Below the pieces are notes generated by a model. It worked only from the letters and a program-made list of their open reading frames with translations, ran no database searches and was not told where the DNA came from. A program made the translations under genes and the position numbers. A stretch of DNA of 64,000 nucleotides from Actinomadura kijaniata NBRC 14229 (GTDB taxonomy: Bacteria > Actinomycetota > Actinomycetes > Streptosporangiales > Streptosporangiaceae), in NCBI RefSeq assembly GCF_001552175.1, contig NZ_BCQR01000008.1, forward strand, positions 1 to 64,000, in the 5' to 3' direction. This document shows, one piece after another, positions 54,178-62,918 of this stretch; the first letter of the stretch is position 1; each line of letters starts with the position of its first letter.

Positions 54178-55695
54178 ATGAACGCGCGTTACGTGAGCGG
54201 GCCGCAGCTGGCCCGGATGCTGGGCGAGGTCCCGCCGGAACGGCCCTTCTACGCGGCGCTGGCCCGCGCCGTGCGGGCCCTGGTCCTGGACGGGCGGCTG
54301 GCGGTCCGCACCCGGCTGCCCGCCGAACGCGACCTGGCCGCCGCGCTCGGCGTCAGCCGCACCACCGTCACCTCCGCCTACGACGCGCTGCGCGCCGAGG
54401 GCTACGTCGAGAGCCGCCAGGGCGCGGGGAGCTGGACCCGGCTGCCGCCGGTGCGGATGACGGCCCTGCCCCCGGCGCGGGCGCCGCGCGGCCGGACCGC
54501 CGGGCCGGGCGGGCGGCCGCCCAGCGCCCGCACCGGGATGATCGCCGGGCAGTACGGGATGGCGCACGCGCCCGCCGACGCGGCCTTCATCGACCTGGGC
54601 TGCGCCACCCCCGGCGCGCCCGCGATCTTCCAGGAGGCGGTCGCGGCGGCCGTGGAGCGCCTGCCGCGCTACAGCGCCGGCCCCGGCTACGAGCCCGCCG
54701 GGCTGGCCGAGCTGCGCGAGATCGTCGCCGCCGGGTACACCGACCGGGGCGTGCCGACCCGTCCCGACCAGATCGTCGTCACCACCGGCGGGCAGCACGC
54801 GTTCACGCTGCTCACCCAGGTGCTGCTGGAGACCGGCGACCCCGCCCTGGTGGAGCGCCCCACCTACCCGCACGCCCTGGGCGCGCTGCGGCGGCGCGGG
54901 GCGCGGCTGGTCCCGGCCGGGGTCAACGAGGGCTGGGACGCCGAGCTGGTCGCCCAGACGATGCGGCAGGCCGCGGTCCGGCTGGCCTACCTGATCCCCG
55001 ACTTCCAGAACCCGACCGGCCTGCTGATGGGCGAGGACGACCGGGCCGCCCTGGTGGACGCCGCGCGCCGCGCCGACGCGTTCGTGGTGGCCGACGAGAC
55101 CTTCGCCGAGCTGTCACTGGACCCGGACGCGCCGCGCCCCGCGCCGATGGCGGCGTTCGACTCCGGCGGCCGGGTTCTCAGCGTCGGGTCGGCGTCCAAG
55201 CTGCTGTGGGGCGGGCTGCGGATCGGCTGGATCCGCGCCACCGCGCCGCTGGCCCGCCGCCTGGCCATGGCGCGCGAGCCGATGGACATGGCCAGCCCCG
55301 TCCTCGACCAGCTGATCGTCGGCGAGCTGCTGCAACGGGTCGAGGAGGTCCGCGCCGAGCGCGCGGCCGCCCTGCGCCGCAACCGCGACGCGCTGGTGGC
55401 GGCGCTGCGCGAGCACCTGCCCGAGTGGGAGTACACCGTGCCCGACGGCGGGATGTCGCTGTGGGCGCGGCTGGACGCGCCCGTGGCCACGCTGCTGGCC
55501 GAGGCCGCCGAACGGCACGGCGTGCGCGTGGTGCCCGGCCCGGTGTTCGGCGCCGACGGCGTGCTGGAGGACTACGTGCGGCTGCCGTTCGTGCTGCCGC
55601 CCGACACGCTGCGCGACGCCGTCGAACGCCTGGCCGCCGCGCACCGGGAGGTCGAGTCCTCCCCGGTCGCGCGGCCGCTGCCCGCCTACGTGTGA
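54178..55695 (+). CDS. MocR-family regulator (GntR HTH plus aminotransferase domain)
   Basis: A 505-residue regulator with an N-terminal GntR winged helix (about 20-85; LPAERDLAAALGVSRTTVTSAYDALRAEGYV cut by linker) and a fold-type I aminotransferase domain (about 130-500). PLP Lys341 lies in GSASKLLWGG; DFQNPTG is present. This is the YczR-type partner of yczE, and PdxR is the main alternative; no pdxST genes are next to it, which favours YczR. It overlaps the direct-repeat operator. Confidence 0.9.
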   Translation: MNARYVSGPQLARMLGEVPPERPFYAALARAVRALVLDGRLAVRTRLPAERDLAAALGVSRTTVTSAYDALRAEGYVESRQGAGSWTRLPPVRMTALPPARAPRGRTAGPGGRPPSARTGMIAGQYGMAHAPADAAFIDLGCATPGAPAIFQEAVAAAVERLPRYSAGPGYEPAGLAELREIVAAGYTDRGVPTRPDQIVVTTGGQHAFTLLTQVLLETGDPALVERPTYPHALGALRRRGARLVPAGVNEGWDAELVAQTMRQAAVRLAYLIPDFQNPTGLLMGEDDRAALVDAARRADAFVVADETFAELSLDPDAPRPAPMAAFDSGGRVLSVGSASKLLWGGLRIGWIRATAPLARRLAMAREPMDMASPVLDQLIVGELLQRVEEVRAERAAALRRNRDALVAALREHLPEWEYTVPDGGMSLWARLDAPVATLLAEAAERHGVRVVPGPVFGADGVLEDYVRLPFVLPPDTLRDAVERLAAAHREVESSPVARPLPAYV

Positions 55696-55699
55696 CCGG

Positions 55700-56134
55700 T
55701 CAGGGGGCGCGCTGGATGTAGTCGACCAGGTGCTCGCGTTCGCTCTCCAGGGCGTCGATGGTGCTCTTGACCACGTCGCCGATGCTGACGATCCCGACCA
55801 GCCGGTCGTTCTCCACGACCGGCAGGTGCCGGATGCGGCGTTCGGTCATGGTCTGCCGCAGGTCGTCGACGCGCGCGCCCGGCTGGCAGGTGTGCACCTC
55901 GGCCGTCATGATCTGCTCGACCGGGCGGTCCAGCAGGTCCGCGCCGAACTCGTGCAGGTGGCGCACCACGTCGCGCTCGGAGACGATCCCGGTGATCGTT
56001 CCGCCGTCGGGCGACACCACGACCGCCCCGATGTTGTGCTCGGCCAGGGTGGTCAGCAGTTCCCGGACGGTGGCCTCGGGTCGCACCGTGACCACCGCCG
56101 TTCCCTTCCTCCGCAGGATGTCTCGAATGCGCAT
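55700..56134 (-). CDS. CBS-pair domain protein
   Basis: A 144-residue protein consisting of two CBS motifs (about 15-60 and 75-125), with ATVRELLTTLAEHNIGAVVV and GIVSERDVVRHL, and RHLPVVENDRLVGIVSIGDVV in the second. CBS pairs bind adenine nucleotides. Similar small proteins in actinobacteria respond to hypoxia. ATG 56134 is chosen; GGAAG lies upstream. Confidence 0.88.
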   Translation of the reverse strand: MRIRDILRRKGTAVVTVRPEATVRELLTTLAEHNIGAVVVSPDGGTITGIVSERDVVRHLHEFGADLLDRPVEQIMTAEVHTCQPGARVDDLRQTMTERRIRHLPVVENDRLVGIVSIGDVVKSTIDALESEREHLVDYIQRAP

Positions 56135-56278
56135 GGGCTCACTTCCGAGTGGTCGCAGGGGCCGTTGCCGACACCGTCGCACGTTCCGCGTTCGGGCGGA
56201 AGCCCGCGGAGGCGACGCCTTGCCGCTCTCCGTCATGCCCTGAGGGAATAAAAGCCGTAGATCGGGAAGAAGCGGCGC

Positions 56279-57724
56279 ATGACGAGCGCATCACCGCGGA
56301 CCATCGAGACCGACGTGCCGGCCCGGCTGGACCGGCTCCCGTGGTCCCGGTGGCACTGGACGATCCTGCTGGGCCTCGGCGCGGTCTGGATCCTCGACGG
56401 CCTGGAGGTCACGGTCGTCGGCGTGATCGGCCCCCGGCTGACGGGGGAGGAGGGCGGGCTCGGCCTGAGCGACGCGCAGGTCGGCCTCGGCGCGTCGATC
56501 TACGTGATCGGCGCGTGCCTGGGCGCGCTGCTGTTCGGGCACCTCACCGACCGGTTCGGGCGCAAGAAGCTGTTCCTGGTCACGCTGGCGCTGTACCTGG
56601 CGGCGACGGTGGCGACGGCGTTCTCGTTCAACGCCTGGTGGTTCTACGCCTGCCGGTTCCTGACCGGGGCGGGCATCGGCGGCGAGTACGCCGCGATCAA
56701 CTCCGCGATCGACGAGCTGATCCCCGCCCGGCTGCGCGGCACGGTGGACGTGCTGGTCAACGGGTCGTTCTGGCTGGGCACCGCGTTCGCCGCCGCCCTG
56801 TCGATCCCGATCCTCAACGGCGAGCTGATCCCCGAGGACCTCGGCTGGCGCGCCCTGTTCGCGCTCGGCGGGCTGCTGGGCCTCGGCGTGCTGGTCGTGC
56901 GGCGCACCGTCCCCGAGAGCCCGCGCTGGCTGTTCATCCACGGCCGCGAGGAGGAGGCCGAACGCGTCGTCGCCGGCATCGAGCGCAGGGTCCGCGAGGA
57001 GACCGGCCGGGACCTGGAGCCGGTCGAGGAGACGATCCGCGTCCGGCAGCGCCGCACCATCGGCTTCGGCGAGATCGCCCACACCGCCCTCAAGCGCTAC
57101 CCGCGCCGCACCCTGCTGGGGCTGTCGCTGTTCGTCGGGCAGGCGTTCCTCTACAACGCCGTCTACTTCACCTACGCGCTGGTGCTGGCCAAGTTCTTCC
57201 AGGTGTCCGACTTCCACGTCGGCTACTACCTGATCCCGATCGGGCTGGGGAACTTCCTGGGGGCGTTCCTGCTGGGGCGGCTGTTCGACGTGGTGGGCCG
57301 CCGCACCATGATCGCGACCTCGTACATCGGCTCGGGCGTGCTGCTGGTGGGCACCGGGTTCCTGTTCCGCGCCGAGGTGCTGACCGCCTGGACGCTGACC
57401 GCCTGCTGGTGCGCGGTGTTCTTCCTGGCCTCGGCCGGGGCCAGCGCCGCCTACCTGACCGTCAGCGAGATCTTCCCGATGGAGACCCGCGCGCTGGCGA
57501 TCGCGGCGTTCTACGCCGTGGGCACCGGCCTCGGCGGCGTGGTGGGCCCGGTGCTGTTCGGCCGCCTGGTGGAGACCGGCGACCCGGCGGCGGTGGCGGG
57601 CGGCTACTTCCTGGGCGCGGCACTGATGATCGCCGCCGGGATCGTGGAACTGCTGATCGGGGTGGAGGCGGCTCGGCGTTCCCTGGAGGACATCGCCCGC
57701 CCCCTGTCCGCCGAGCCCACCTGA
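56279..57724 (+). CDS. MFS sugar-porter-like transporter
   Basis: A 481-residue, 12-helix transporter with DRFGRKK and the PESPRWL motif typical of metabolite/sugar porters. The substrate is unknown. ATG is preceded by GGGAAGAAG. It is divergent from the CBS protein gene and ends in a GC-rich hairpin. Its N-terminal region before helix 1 is about 30 residues. Confidence 0.85.
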   Translation: MTSASPRTIETDVPARLDRLPWSRWHWTILLGLGAVWILDGLEVTVVGVIGPRLTGEEGGLGLSDAQVGLGASIYVIGACLGALLFGHLTDRFGRKKLFLVTLALYLAATVATAFSFNAWWFYACRFLTGAGIGGEYAAINSAIDELIPARLRGTVDVLVNGSFWLGTAFAAALSIPILNGELIPEDLGWRALFALGGLLGLGVLVVRRTVPESPRWLFIHGREEEAERVVAGIERRVREETGRDLEPVEETIRVRQRRTIGFGEIAHTALKRYPRRTLLGLSLFVGQAFLYNAVYFTYALVLAKFFQVSDFHVGYYLIPIGLGNFLGAFLLGRLFDVVGRRTMIATSYIGSGVLLVGTGFLFRAEVLTAWTLTACWCAVFFLASAGASAAYLTVSEIFPMETRALAIAAFYAVGTGLGGVVGPVLFGRLVETGDPAAVAGGYFLGAALMIAAGIVELLIGVEAARRSLEDIARPLSAEPT

Positions 57725-57738
57725 CCCGCGTTTTCCGC

Positions 57739-57769
57739 GCGCCCCCGGCGCCGACCGGCCCGGGGGCGC
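57739..57769 (+). terminator. terminator of the MFS gene
   Basis: GCGCCCCCGG (57739-57748) pairs perfectly with CCGGGGGCGC (57760-57769), 14 bp after the stop. Confidence 0.7.
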
Positions 57770-57795
57770 CGTGCCGCGGTGGATCCCTTCCCGCG

Positions 57796-57819
57796 CGCAT
57801 GGACGGCGTCGTCCATGCG
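57796..57819 (-). terminator. terminator of the GH3 glycosidase gene
   Basis: CGCATGGACG (57796-57805) and CGTCCATGCG (57810-57819) form a perfect 10-bp stem with a GCGT loop, 81 bp beyond the minus-strand stop. This is a little far, so it may also be an unrelated inverted repeat. Confidence 0.5.
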
Positions 57820-57900
57820 GCCGTGGAGGAAGCGACCGAGAGCCGGCACCGGCGCGACGCCTGGATCGTCGGCGGGCAGCCCGCCGAGGGCGGCCGGTCG

Positions 57901-60237
57901 TCACACGGGCGTGACGGTGGCCGGGACGGTCAGGACGCGGTCGGGGCCCAGGACGCGGACCGGGCCCTCCAGGGTGACCGATCCGCGCAGGGGCAGGTCC
58001 TGGCTGGAGCGGCCCACGGCGATCTCCACCACACCCGGTTCGACGACGCGCCGCAGGTCCGGGCCGGTGAAGGAGGTGCGGTCGGCGTGCACGGCGAAGG
58101 CCACGCGCGCCGCCCGCCCGGGTTCCAGCCGCACCCGCGCCCAGCCCGCCAGCCAGCGTTCGGGCCGCACGACCGAGGCGACCGGGTCGGCCAGGTAGAG
58201 CTGGACGACCTCGGTCCCGGCGCGGTCGCCGGTGTTGCGCACGACGGCGCTCACCGTCACCGTCCCGTCGGTGGGGGCCCGCTCGTCGGTCCGCAGGTCG
58301 GAGTAGTCGAAGCGGGTCCAGGTCAGGCCGTGGCCGAACGGGTACAGCGGCGCCGGGTCGACGGTGCTCCAGTCGTGGGCGGCGTCCATCCGCGACCGCA
58401 GGTACGGCACCGGCGGGGAGGCCGGGTCGCGCGGCACGCTCAGCGGCAGCCGCCCCGAGGGGTCCAGGCGGCCCGACAGGACGCCCGCGACCGCTCCGGC
58501 GCCCTCCTCGCCGGGGAAGAACGCCTGGACAAGCGCGGCGGCCCGGCCGGCCAGGGCCCCCAGCGCGTAGGGGCGCCCGCTGAGCAGCACCACGACCGTG
58601 GGCGTGCCGGTGGCCAGCACCGCCTCGGCCAGCTCGGCCTGGCGCCCTGGCAGCGCGAACGTCGCGGCGTCGCAGCCCTCCCCGGAGGTGCCGCGACCGA
58701 ACAGCCCGGCGCGGTCGCCGAGCGCCAGCACGCACAGGTCGGCCTCCGCCGCGGCGGAGGCCGCGGCGGCGATGTCGGCGTCCGCGGGCACCCGCACGTC
58801 CCCGGCGGCCACCACCCGCACCTCGGCGTCGCCGAACTCGGCGCGCACCGCCTCGGCCAGCGACGGGATCGCCACCCCGAGCGGGAGTCCGGGGTGGTGG
58901 CCGCCGACATGGTTGGGGAAGCTGTAGCAGCCGAGCATGCCCGCCGGGTCGTCGGCGAGCGGCCCGACCAGCGCGATCGGGCCCCGCCCGGTCCAGGGCA
59001 GGACGCCGCCGTTGGCCAGCAGCACCACCGACTCCTCGGCCAGCCGCCGGGCCAGGTCCCGGTTGGCGGGCGGGTCCAGATCGGCCGGCGGCCCGTCCTC
59101 GGGCCCGTCCCCGGCGGTGGCGCCGTCGAGCAGTCCCAGTTCGGCCTTCAACGTGAGCACCCGGGTGACGGCGCGGTCCAGCAGCTCTTCGGGGACGGTG
59201 CCGCCGCGCACCCGCTCCACCAGCGGCTCGCCGTAGCAGCGGACGGTGGGCAGCTCCATGTCGATGCCGGCGCGCAGGGCCAGCGCCGCGGCGTCGCCGC
59301 GCGACCCGGCCACGCGGTGGCGGCTCTCCAGGAAGGAGATGCCGAAGTAGTCGGAGACGACGACGCCGGTGAAGCCGAGCTCGCCGCGCAGCAGCCCGGT
59401 CAGCAGGCGCTCGTCCGCCGCGGCGGGCATGCCGTCGGTGTCGGTGTAGGAGTGCATGACCGCGCGGGCGCCGCCCTCGCGCAGCGCCATGACGAACGGC
59501 TCCACCATGACGTCGGCGAACTCGCGCGGCCCCATCGGCGCCGGGGCCATGTTGCGCGCGGCGCGGGAGGCCGAGTAGCCGACGAAGTGCTTGAGCGTGG
59601 CGACCACGCCGGAGCGTTCCAGGCCGCGCACGTAGGCGGCGCCGACGGTCCCGACCAGGTAGGGGTCCTCGCCGACGCACTCCTCGGTGCGGCCCCAGCG
59701 CGCGTCGCGCACCACGTCCAGCACCGGCGCCAGCCCCTGGTGGACGCCCAGCCGCCGCATGTCCGCCCCGATCGCGGCGGCCACCTGCTCCACCAGCTCG
59801 GGATCGAAGCTGGCCCCCCATGCCGGCGGGGCGGGGTAGAGGGTGGCGCCCCAGGTCATGAGCCCGGTGAGGCACTCCTCGTGGACGATCGCGCCGATGC
59901 CGAACCGGTTCCCGGCCGCCACCCGCCGTTGCAGGTCACGCAGGCGGGCGGCCCCCTCGGCGGGCGTCACCGGGGCGGTGCCGAACACCCGGGTGAGCTG
60001 CCCGAGCCCGGAGCGGACGACCTCGTCCAGGGTGGCGGCGGGCTCGCCGGAGTCGTCCTCCATGGGAGCCACCGGCCCGCCGGGGGCGGCGGGCATCGCC
60101 CAGTACCCGGCGAGCTGTCCCGCCTTCTCCTCCGGGGTCATCCGGGCCACCAGGGCGGCGACCCGGTCGGCGACCGGCAGCGCCGGGTCGCGCCAGGGCC
60201 CGCCGACCGCGCCGGCGGCGGAGAGGGCTTCGGTCAT
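57901..60237 (-). CDS. GH3 family glycosidase (beta-glucosidase or beta-xylosidase type)
   Basis: A 778-residue glycoside hydrolase with the GH3 (beta/alpha)8 domain (about 25-370), a second alpha/beta domain and a fibronectin type III-like C-terminal domain (about 650-760). The nucleophile is Asp296 in VVVSDYFGI; KHF (216-218) and the RWGRTEE segment bind substrate. It has no signal peptide, so it cleaves imported sugar in the cytoplasm. The lacI gene ends 6 bp upstream of its start codon, forming a lacI-bgl operon divergent from the sugar ABC importer. The exact glycosidic specificity is not evident. Confidence 0.92.
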   Translation of the reverse strand: MTEALSAAGAVGGPWRDPALPVADRVAALVARMTPEEKAGQLAGYWAMPAAPGGPVAPMEDDSGEPAATLDEVVRSGLGQLTRVFGTAPVTPAEGAARLRDLQRRVAAGNRFGIGAIVHEECLTGLMTWGATLYPAPPAWGASFDPELVEQVAAAIGADMRRLGVHQGLAPVLDVVRDARWGRTEECVGEDPYLVGTVGAAYVRGLERSGVVATLKHFVGYSASRAARNMAPAPMGPREFADVMVEPFVMALREGGARAVMHSYTDTDGMPAAADERLLTGLLRGELGFTGVVVSDYFGISFLESRHRVAGSRGDAAALALRAGIDMELPTVRCYGEPLVERVRGGTVPEELLDRAVTRVLTLKAELGLLDGATAGDGPEDGPPADLDPPANRDLARRLAEESVVLLANGGVLPWTGRGPIALVGPLADDPAGMLGCYSFPNHVGGHHPGLPLGVAIPSLAEAVRAEFGDAEVRVVAAGDVRVPADADIAAAASAAAEADLCVLALGDRAGLFGRGTSGEGCDAATFALPGRQAELAEAVLATGTPTVVVLLSGRPYALGALAGRAAALVQAFFPGEEGAGAVAGVLSGRLDPSGRLPLSVPRDPASPPVPYLRSRMDAAHDWSTVDPAPLYPFGHGLTWTRFDYSDLRTDERAPTDGTVTVSAVVRNTGDRAGTEVVQLYLADPVASVVRPERWLAGWARVRLEPGRAARVAFAVHADRTSFTGPDLRRVVEPGVVEIAVGRSSQDLPLRGSVTLEGPVRVLGPDRVLTVPATVTPV

Positions 60238-60243
60238 CGGTCC

Positions 60244-61308
60244 CTACCTTCTTTCGGGGGCGTCCGAGGAGTGGGGCGGGGCGGTGGAGCCGCGGACGCG
60301 CAGCTCGGTGGCGAGCTCCACGCGCGGGGTCAGCGGCCGGCGCCCGTCCAGGAGCTGGAGCAGCGTGCGGGCCGCGATCCGGCCCATCTCCTCCAGGGGC
60401 TGGCGCACGGTGGTCAGCGGCGGCGACATCCACTCGCAGGCGGGCAGGTCGTCGAAGCCGACGACGCTGAGGTCCTCGGGCACCCGCAGCCCCGCCAGCC
60501 GGGCGGCCTGGTAGGCGCCCATCGCCTGCTGGTCGCTGCCCGCGAAGACGGCGGTCGGCGGGTCCGGCAGCGCCAGCAGCTCGCGGGTCCGCTCGAAGCC
60601 GCCCTCGTGCCGGAAGTCGCCGTAGCGCACCAGGTCCCGGTCCACCGCGATCCCGGCGCGCTCCAGCGCGCTGCGGTAACCGTCCACGCGGGCCTGGGTG
60701 CACAGCATGTCGGCGGGCCCGCCGATCACCGCGATCCGGCGGTGGCCCAGCCCGACCAGGTGCTCGGTGGCCGCCAGCCCGCCGGCCCAGTTGGTGGCGC
60801 CGACGCTGGCGATGTCGCCGTCGGGCAGGTTCACCGGGTCGACCAGCACCAGGCCGACCCCGGCGCGTTCGAGCTGCTCGCGCTGGTGCCGGGTCATCCG
60901 CGAGGTCACCAGGATGACGCCGTCGCTGTGGTGCTGGACGGCCACGTTCTGCCAGCTCGGCGGGCGGGCGTCGTGGTCGCCGACCTGGGAGACGACCATG
61001 CCGATGCCCTTCTCGGCGCACTCGGCCTCCACGCCCCGCATGATCTCGATCGCCCAGGGGCTGTCCAGCCCCTTGATGACCAGGTCGATCAGGCCGGACC
61101 GGCGGGCGCGGCGGGTGCCGCCCGGCCCGGGGTAGTTGTGGGTGCGCAGCAGCTCCTCGACACGCCGGCGGGTCTCGGCGGCCACGTCGGTGCGGCCGTT
61201 GAGGACCTTGGAGACGGTGGCGGGAGAGACCCCGGCCTCGGCCGCGATCAGGGCCAGCGTCGGCCGCCCCGGCCGGTCGGAGACGTCATCGGATGCGCGT
61301 GCGGACAC
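60244..61308 (-). CDS. LacI-family transcriptional repressor
   Basis: A 354-residue regulator: N-terminal HTH (about 14-35; LALIAAEAGVSPATVSKVLNGR) and a periplasmic-binding-protein-like sugar domain. GTG 61308 has a GGGAGGAG ribosome site. It likely represses the divergent ABC importer and its own operon with the GH3 gene when inducer is absent. A 22-bp palindrome lies 20 bp upstream of its start. Confidence 0.93.
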   Translation of the reverse strand: MSARASDDVSDRPGRPTLALIAAEAGVSPATVSKVLNGRTDVAAETRRRVEELLRTHNYPGPGGTRRARRSGLIDLVIKGLDSPWAIEIMRGVEAECAEKGIGMVVSQVGDHDARPPSWQNVAVQHHSDGVILVTSRMTRHQREQLERAGVGLVLVDPVNLPDGDIASVGATNWAGGLAATEHLVGLGHRRIAVIGGPADMLCTQARVDGYRSALERAGIAVDRDLVRYGDFRHEGGFERTRELLALPDPPTAVFAGSDQQAMGAYQAARLAGLRVPEDLSVVGFDDLPACEWMSPPLTTVRQPLEEMGRIAARTLLQLLDGRRPLTPRVELATELRVRGSTAPPHSSDAPERR

Positions 61309-61327
61309 GGTCTCTCCTCCCGAGAAC

Positions 61328-61349
61328 GATTGCGAACAGTATCGCAATC
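61328..61349. promoter_or_regulatory. candidate LacI operator at the lacI promoter
   Basis: GATTGCGA (61328-61335) and TCGCAATC (61342-61349) are a perfect inverted repeat with a 6-bp spacer, 19 bp before the lacI GTG on its side. Position fits autoregulation. Confidence 0.65.
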
Positions 61350-61440
61350 TTTCGGGCTCGCCTAGCCTCCGCCGATACCCTCTCAGGCCCTGCGGGGAAG
61401 GGGGTTTCACGTTCGGCGGCGGAAACCGGAATGAGGTATT

Positions 61441-61469
61441 GACCACATTCGGGGTTCTCTTTAGAGTTC
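61441..61469 (+). promoter_or_regulatory. promoter of the sugar ABC operon
   Basis: TTGACC (61441-61446), a 17-bp spacer and TAGAGT (61464-61469) make a near-consensus sigma-70-type promoter. Transcription would begin near 61476, leaving a leader of about 85 nt. Confidence 0.75.
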
Positions 61470-61485
61470 CACGGCAGTAACACCT

Positions 61486-61512
61486 TCGAAGCCTTTCGAA
61501 ATGTTTCGGAAG
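61486..61512 (+). promoter_or_regulatory. phased TTCGRA operator cluster
   Basis: TTCGAA at 61487, TTCGAA at 61497 and TTCGGA at 61507 are spaced exactly 10 bp apart, on one face of the helix. CTTCGAAG and TTTCGAAA are perfect palindromes. Lying just after the predicted transcription start, they look like a repressor site, probably for the LacI protein. Confidence 0.6.
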
Positions 61513-61561
61513 ATCGTTTTTCTGCCCTCGGCCCCGACCATCCCGAGCCCAGGAGGCCCCC

Positions 61562-62860
61562 ATGGGCATCGCGTCACCCTCACGCCGCTCCTTCCTCTCC
61601 GCCGCCTCCGCGGGCGCGCTCGTGGCCGCGACCGGACCACTGCTCGGTGCCTGCGGGAACGACGGCGGCTCCGGGGCGGGCGGGAAGGTCACCCTGGAGT
61701 TCTGGAACATCGCCACCACCGAGCCGCAGAAGACCCAGTACCCCAAGGTCGTCCAGGCCTTCCAGGCGGCCAACCCCAACGTCACCGTCAGGATGACCGC
61801 CCTGGAGAACGAGGCCTACAAGGCGAAGATGACGGCGCAGACCACCTCCGGGAAGCTGCCGGACATCTTCGTCTCCTGGGGCGGCGGCGTGCTGAAGCAG
61901 CAGGTCGAGGCCGGCCTGGTCGAGGACCTCACCCGGCGGGCCGCCGACCTGTCGGCCACCCTGAACCCGCTGTCGATGGAGGCCTACCGGTTCGATGGCA
62001 GGCTCTACGGGATCCCGTACGACATGGGCATGGTCGGGTTCTGGTACAACAAGCGGCTCTTCGCCAAGGCGGGCGTCAAACAGCCCCCCGCCACCTGGTC
62101 GGCGTTCCTGGACGCCGTCCGCAGGCTCAAGGCCGCCGGCATCACCCCCATCGCGCTGGCGGGCAAGGAGAAGTGGCCCGGCCACTACTACTGGTCCTAC
62201 CTGGCGATGAGGATCGGCGGCGGCGCGGTGTTCGAGCAGGCCGAGACGTCCAGGGACTTCTCCGCCCCGGTCTTCGTCGACGCCGGGCGGCGGCTGAAGG
62301 AGCTGGCCGACCTTCAGCCGTTCCAGCAGGGCTACCAGGGCGCCGGCTACCCGACGCCGGGCGGGCAGGCCGCCCTGATGGGCACCGGCCGCGCCGCCAT
62401 GGAGCTCATGGGCCAGTGGGCACCCTCCGTGCAGGAGGACGCCGGCGGCGACCTCGGCGCCGACCTCGGCTTCTTCCCCTTCCCCACCGTCGAGGGCGGG
62501 AAGGGGACGCTCACCGAGGTGTTCGGCGGCGGCAACGGCCACGCCCTGCGCAAGGGCGCCCCCAAGGAGGCCATGGACTTCCTGAGGTTCTTCCTCAACG
62601 CCGAGAACGAGCGCATGTTCGTCTCCTCCGGCGCGTTCATGCCGGTGGTGAAGGGCGCCGAGAGCGCCATCACCGACCCCAACCGCAAGCAGGTGGCCCA
62701 GGCGATGACCGGGGCGACCGGCTTCCAGCTCTTCCTCGACCAGGCGTTCGCGCCCGCGGTCGGCCAGCAGGTCAACGACAGCGTCGCCGAGCTGATCGCC
62801 GGCCGTGCCACGCCCGAACAGGTCACCCGGTCGATCACGCAGGCCGCCAGGACCCAGTGA
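61562..62860 (+). CDS. carbohydrate ABC transporter substrate-binding lipoprotein
   Basis: A 432-residue family 1 sugar-binding protein. The N-terminus has twin Arg (8-9) followed by a hydrophobic stretch and a lipobox ending in GAC with Cys31, so it may leave through the Tat route and be lipid-anchored. The binding fold includes GIPYDMGMVGFWYNK. GGAGG precedes the ATG. First gene of the importer operon. Confidence 0.93.
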   Translation: MGIASPSRRSFLSAASAGALVAATGPLLGACGNDGGSGAGGKVTLEFWNIATTEPQKTQYPKVVQAFQAANPNVTVRMTALENEAYKAKMTAQTTSGKLPDIFVSWGGGVLKQQVEAGLVEDLTRRAADLSATLNPLSMEAYRFDGRLYGIPYDMGMVGFWYNKRLFAKAGVKQPPATWSAFLDAVRRLKAAGITPIALAGKEKWPGHYYWSYLAMRIGGGAVFEQAETSRDFSAPVFVDAGRRLKELADLQPFQQGYQGAGYPTPGGQAALMGTGRAAMELMGQWAPSVQEDAGGDLGADLGFFPFPTVEGGKGTLTEVFGGGNGHALRKGAPKEAMDFLRFFLNAENERMFVSSGAFMPVVKGAESAITDPNRKQVAQAMTGATGFQLFLDQAFAPAVGQQVNDSVAELIAGRATPEQVTRSITQAARTQ

Positions 62861-62918
62861 CGGCCGTGAGCGGAACGAGCCGACGGCACCGGCCGGGCCG
62901 GGAACGGGAGGAAGGACG

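Noticed and set aside
56149-61365. Very long plus-strand open frame (over 1700 codons) covering the MFS and GH3/lacI region
   Set aside because: It runs antisense to GH3 and lacI with skewed composition and no domains; long antisense frames are normal at this G+C.
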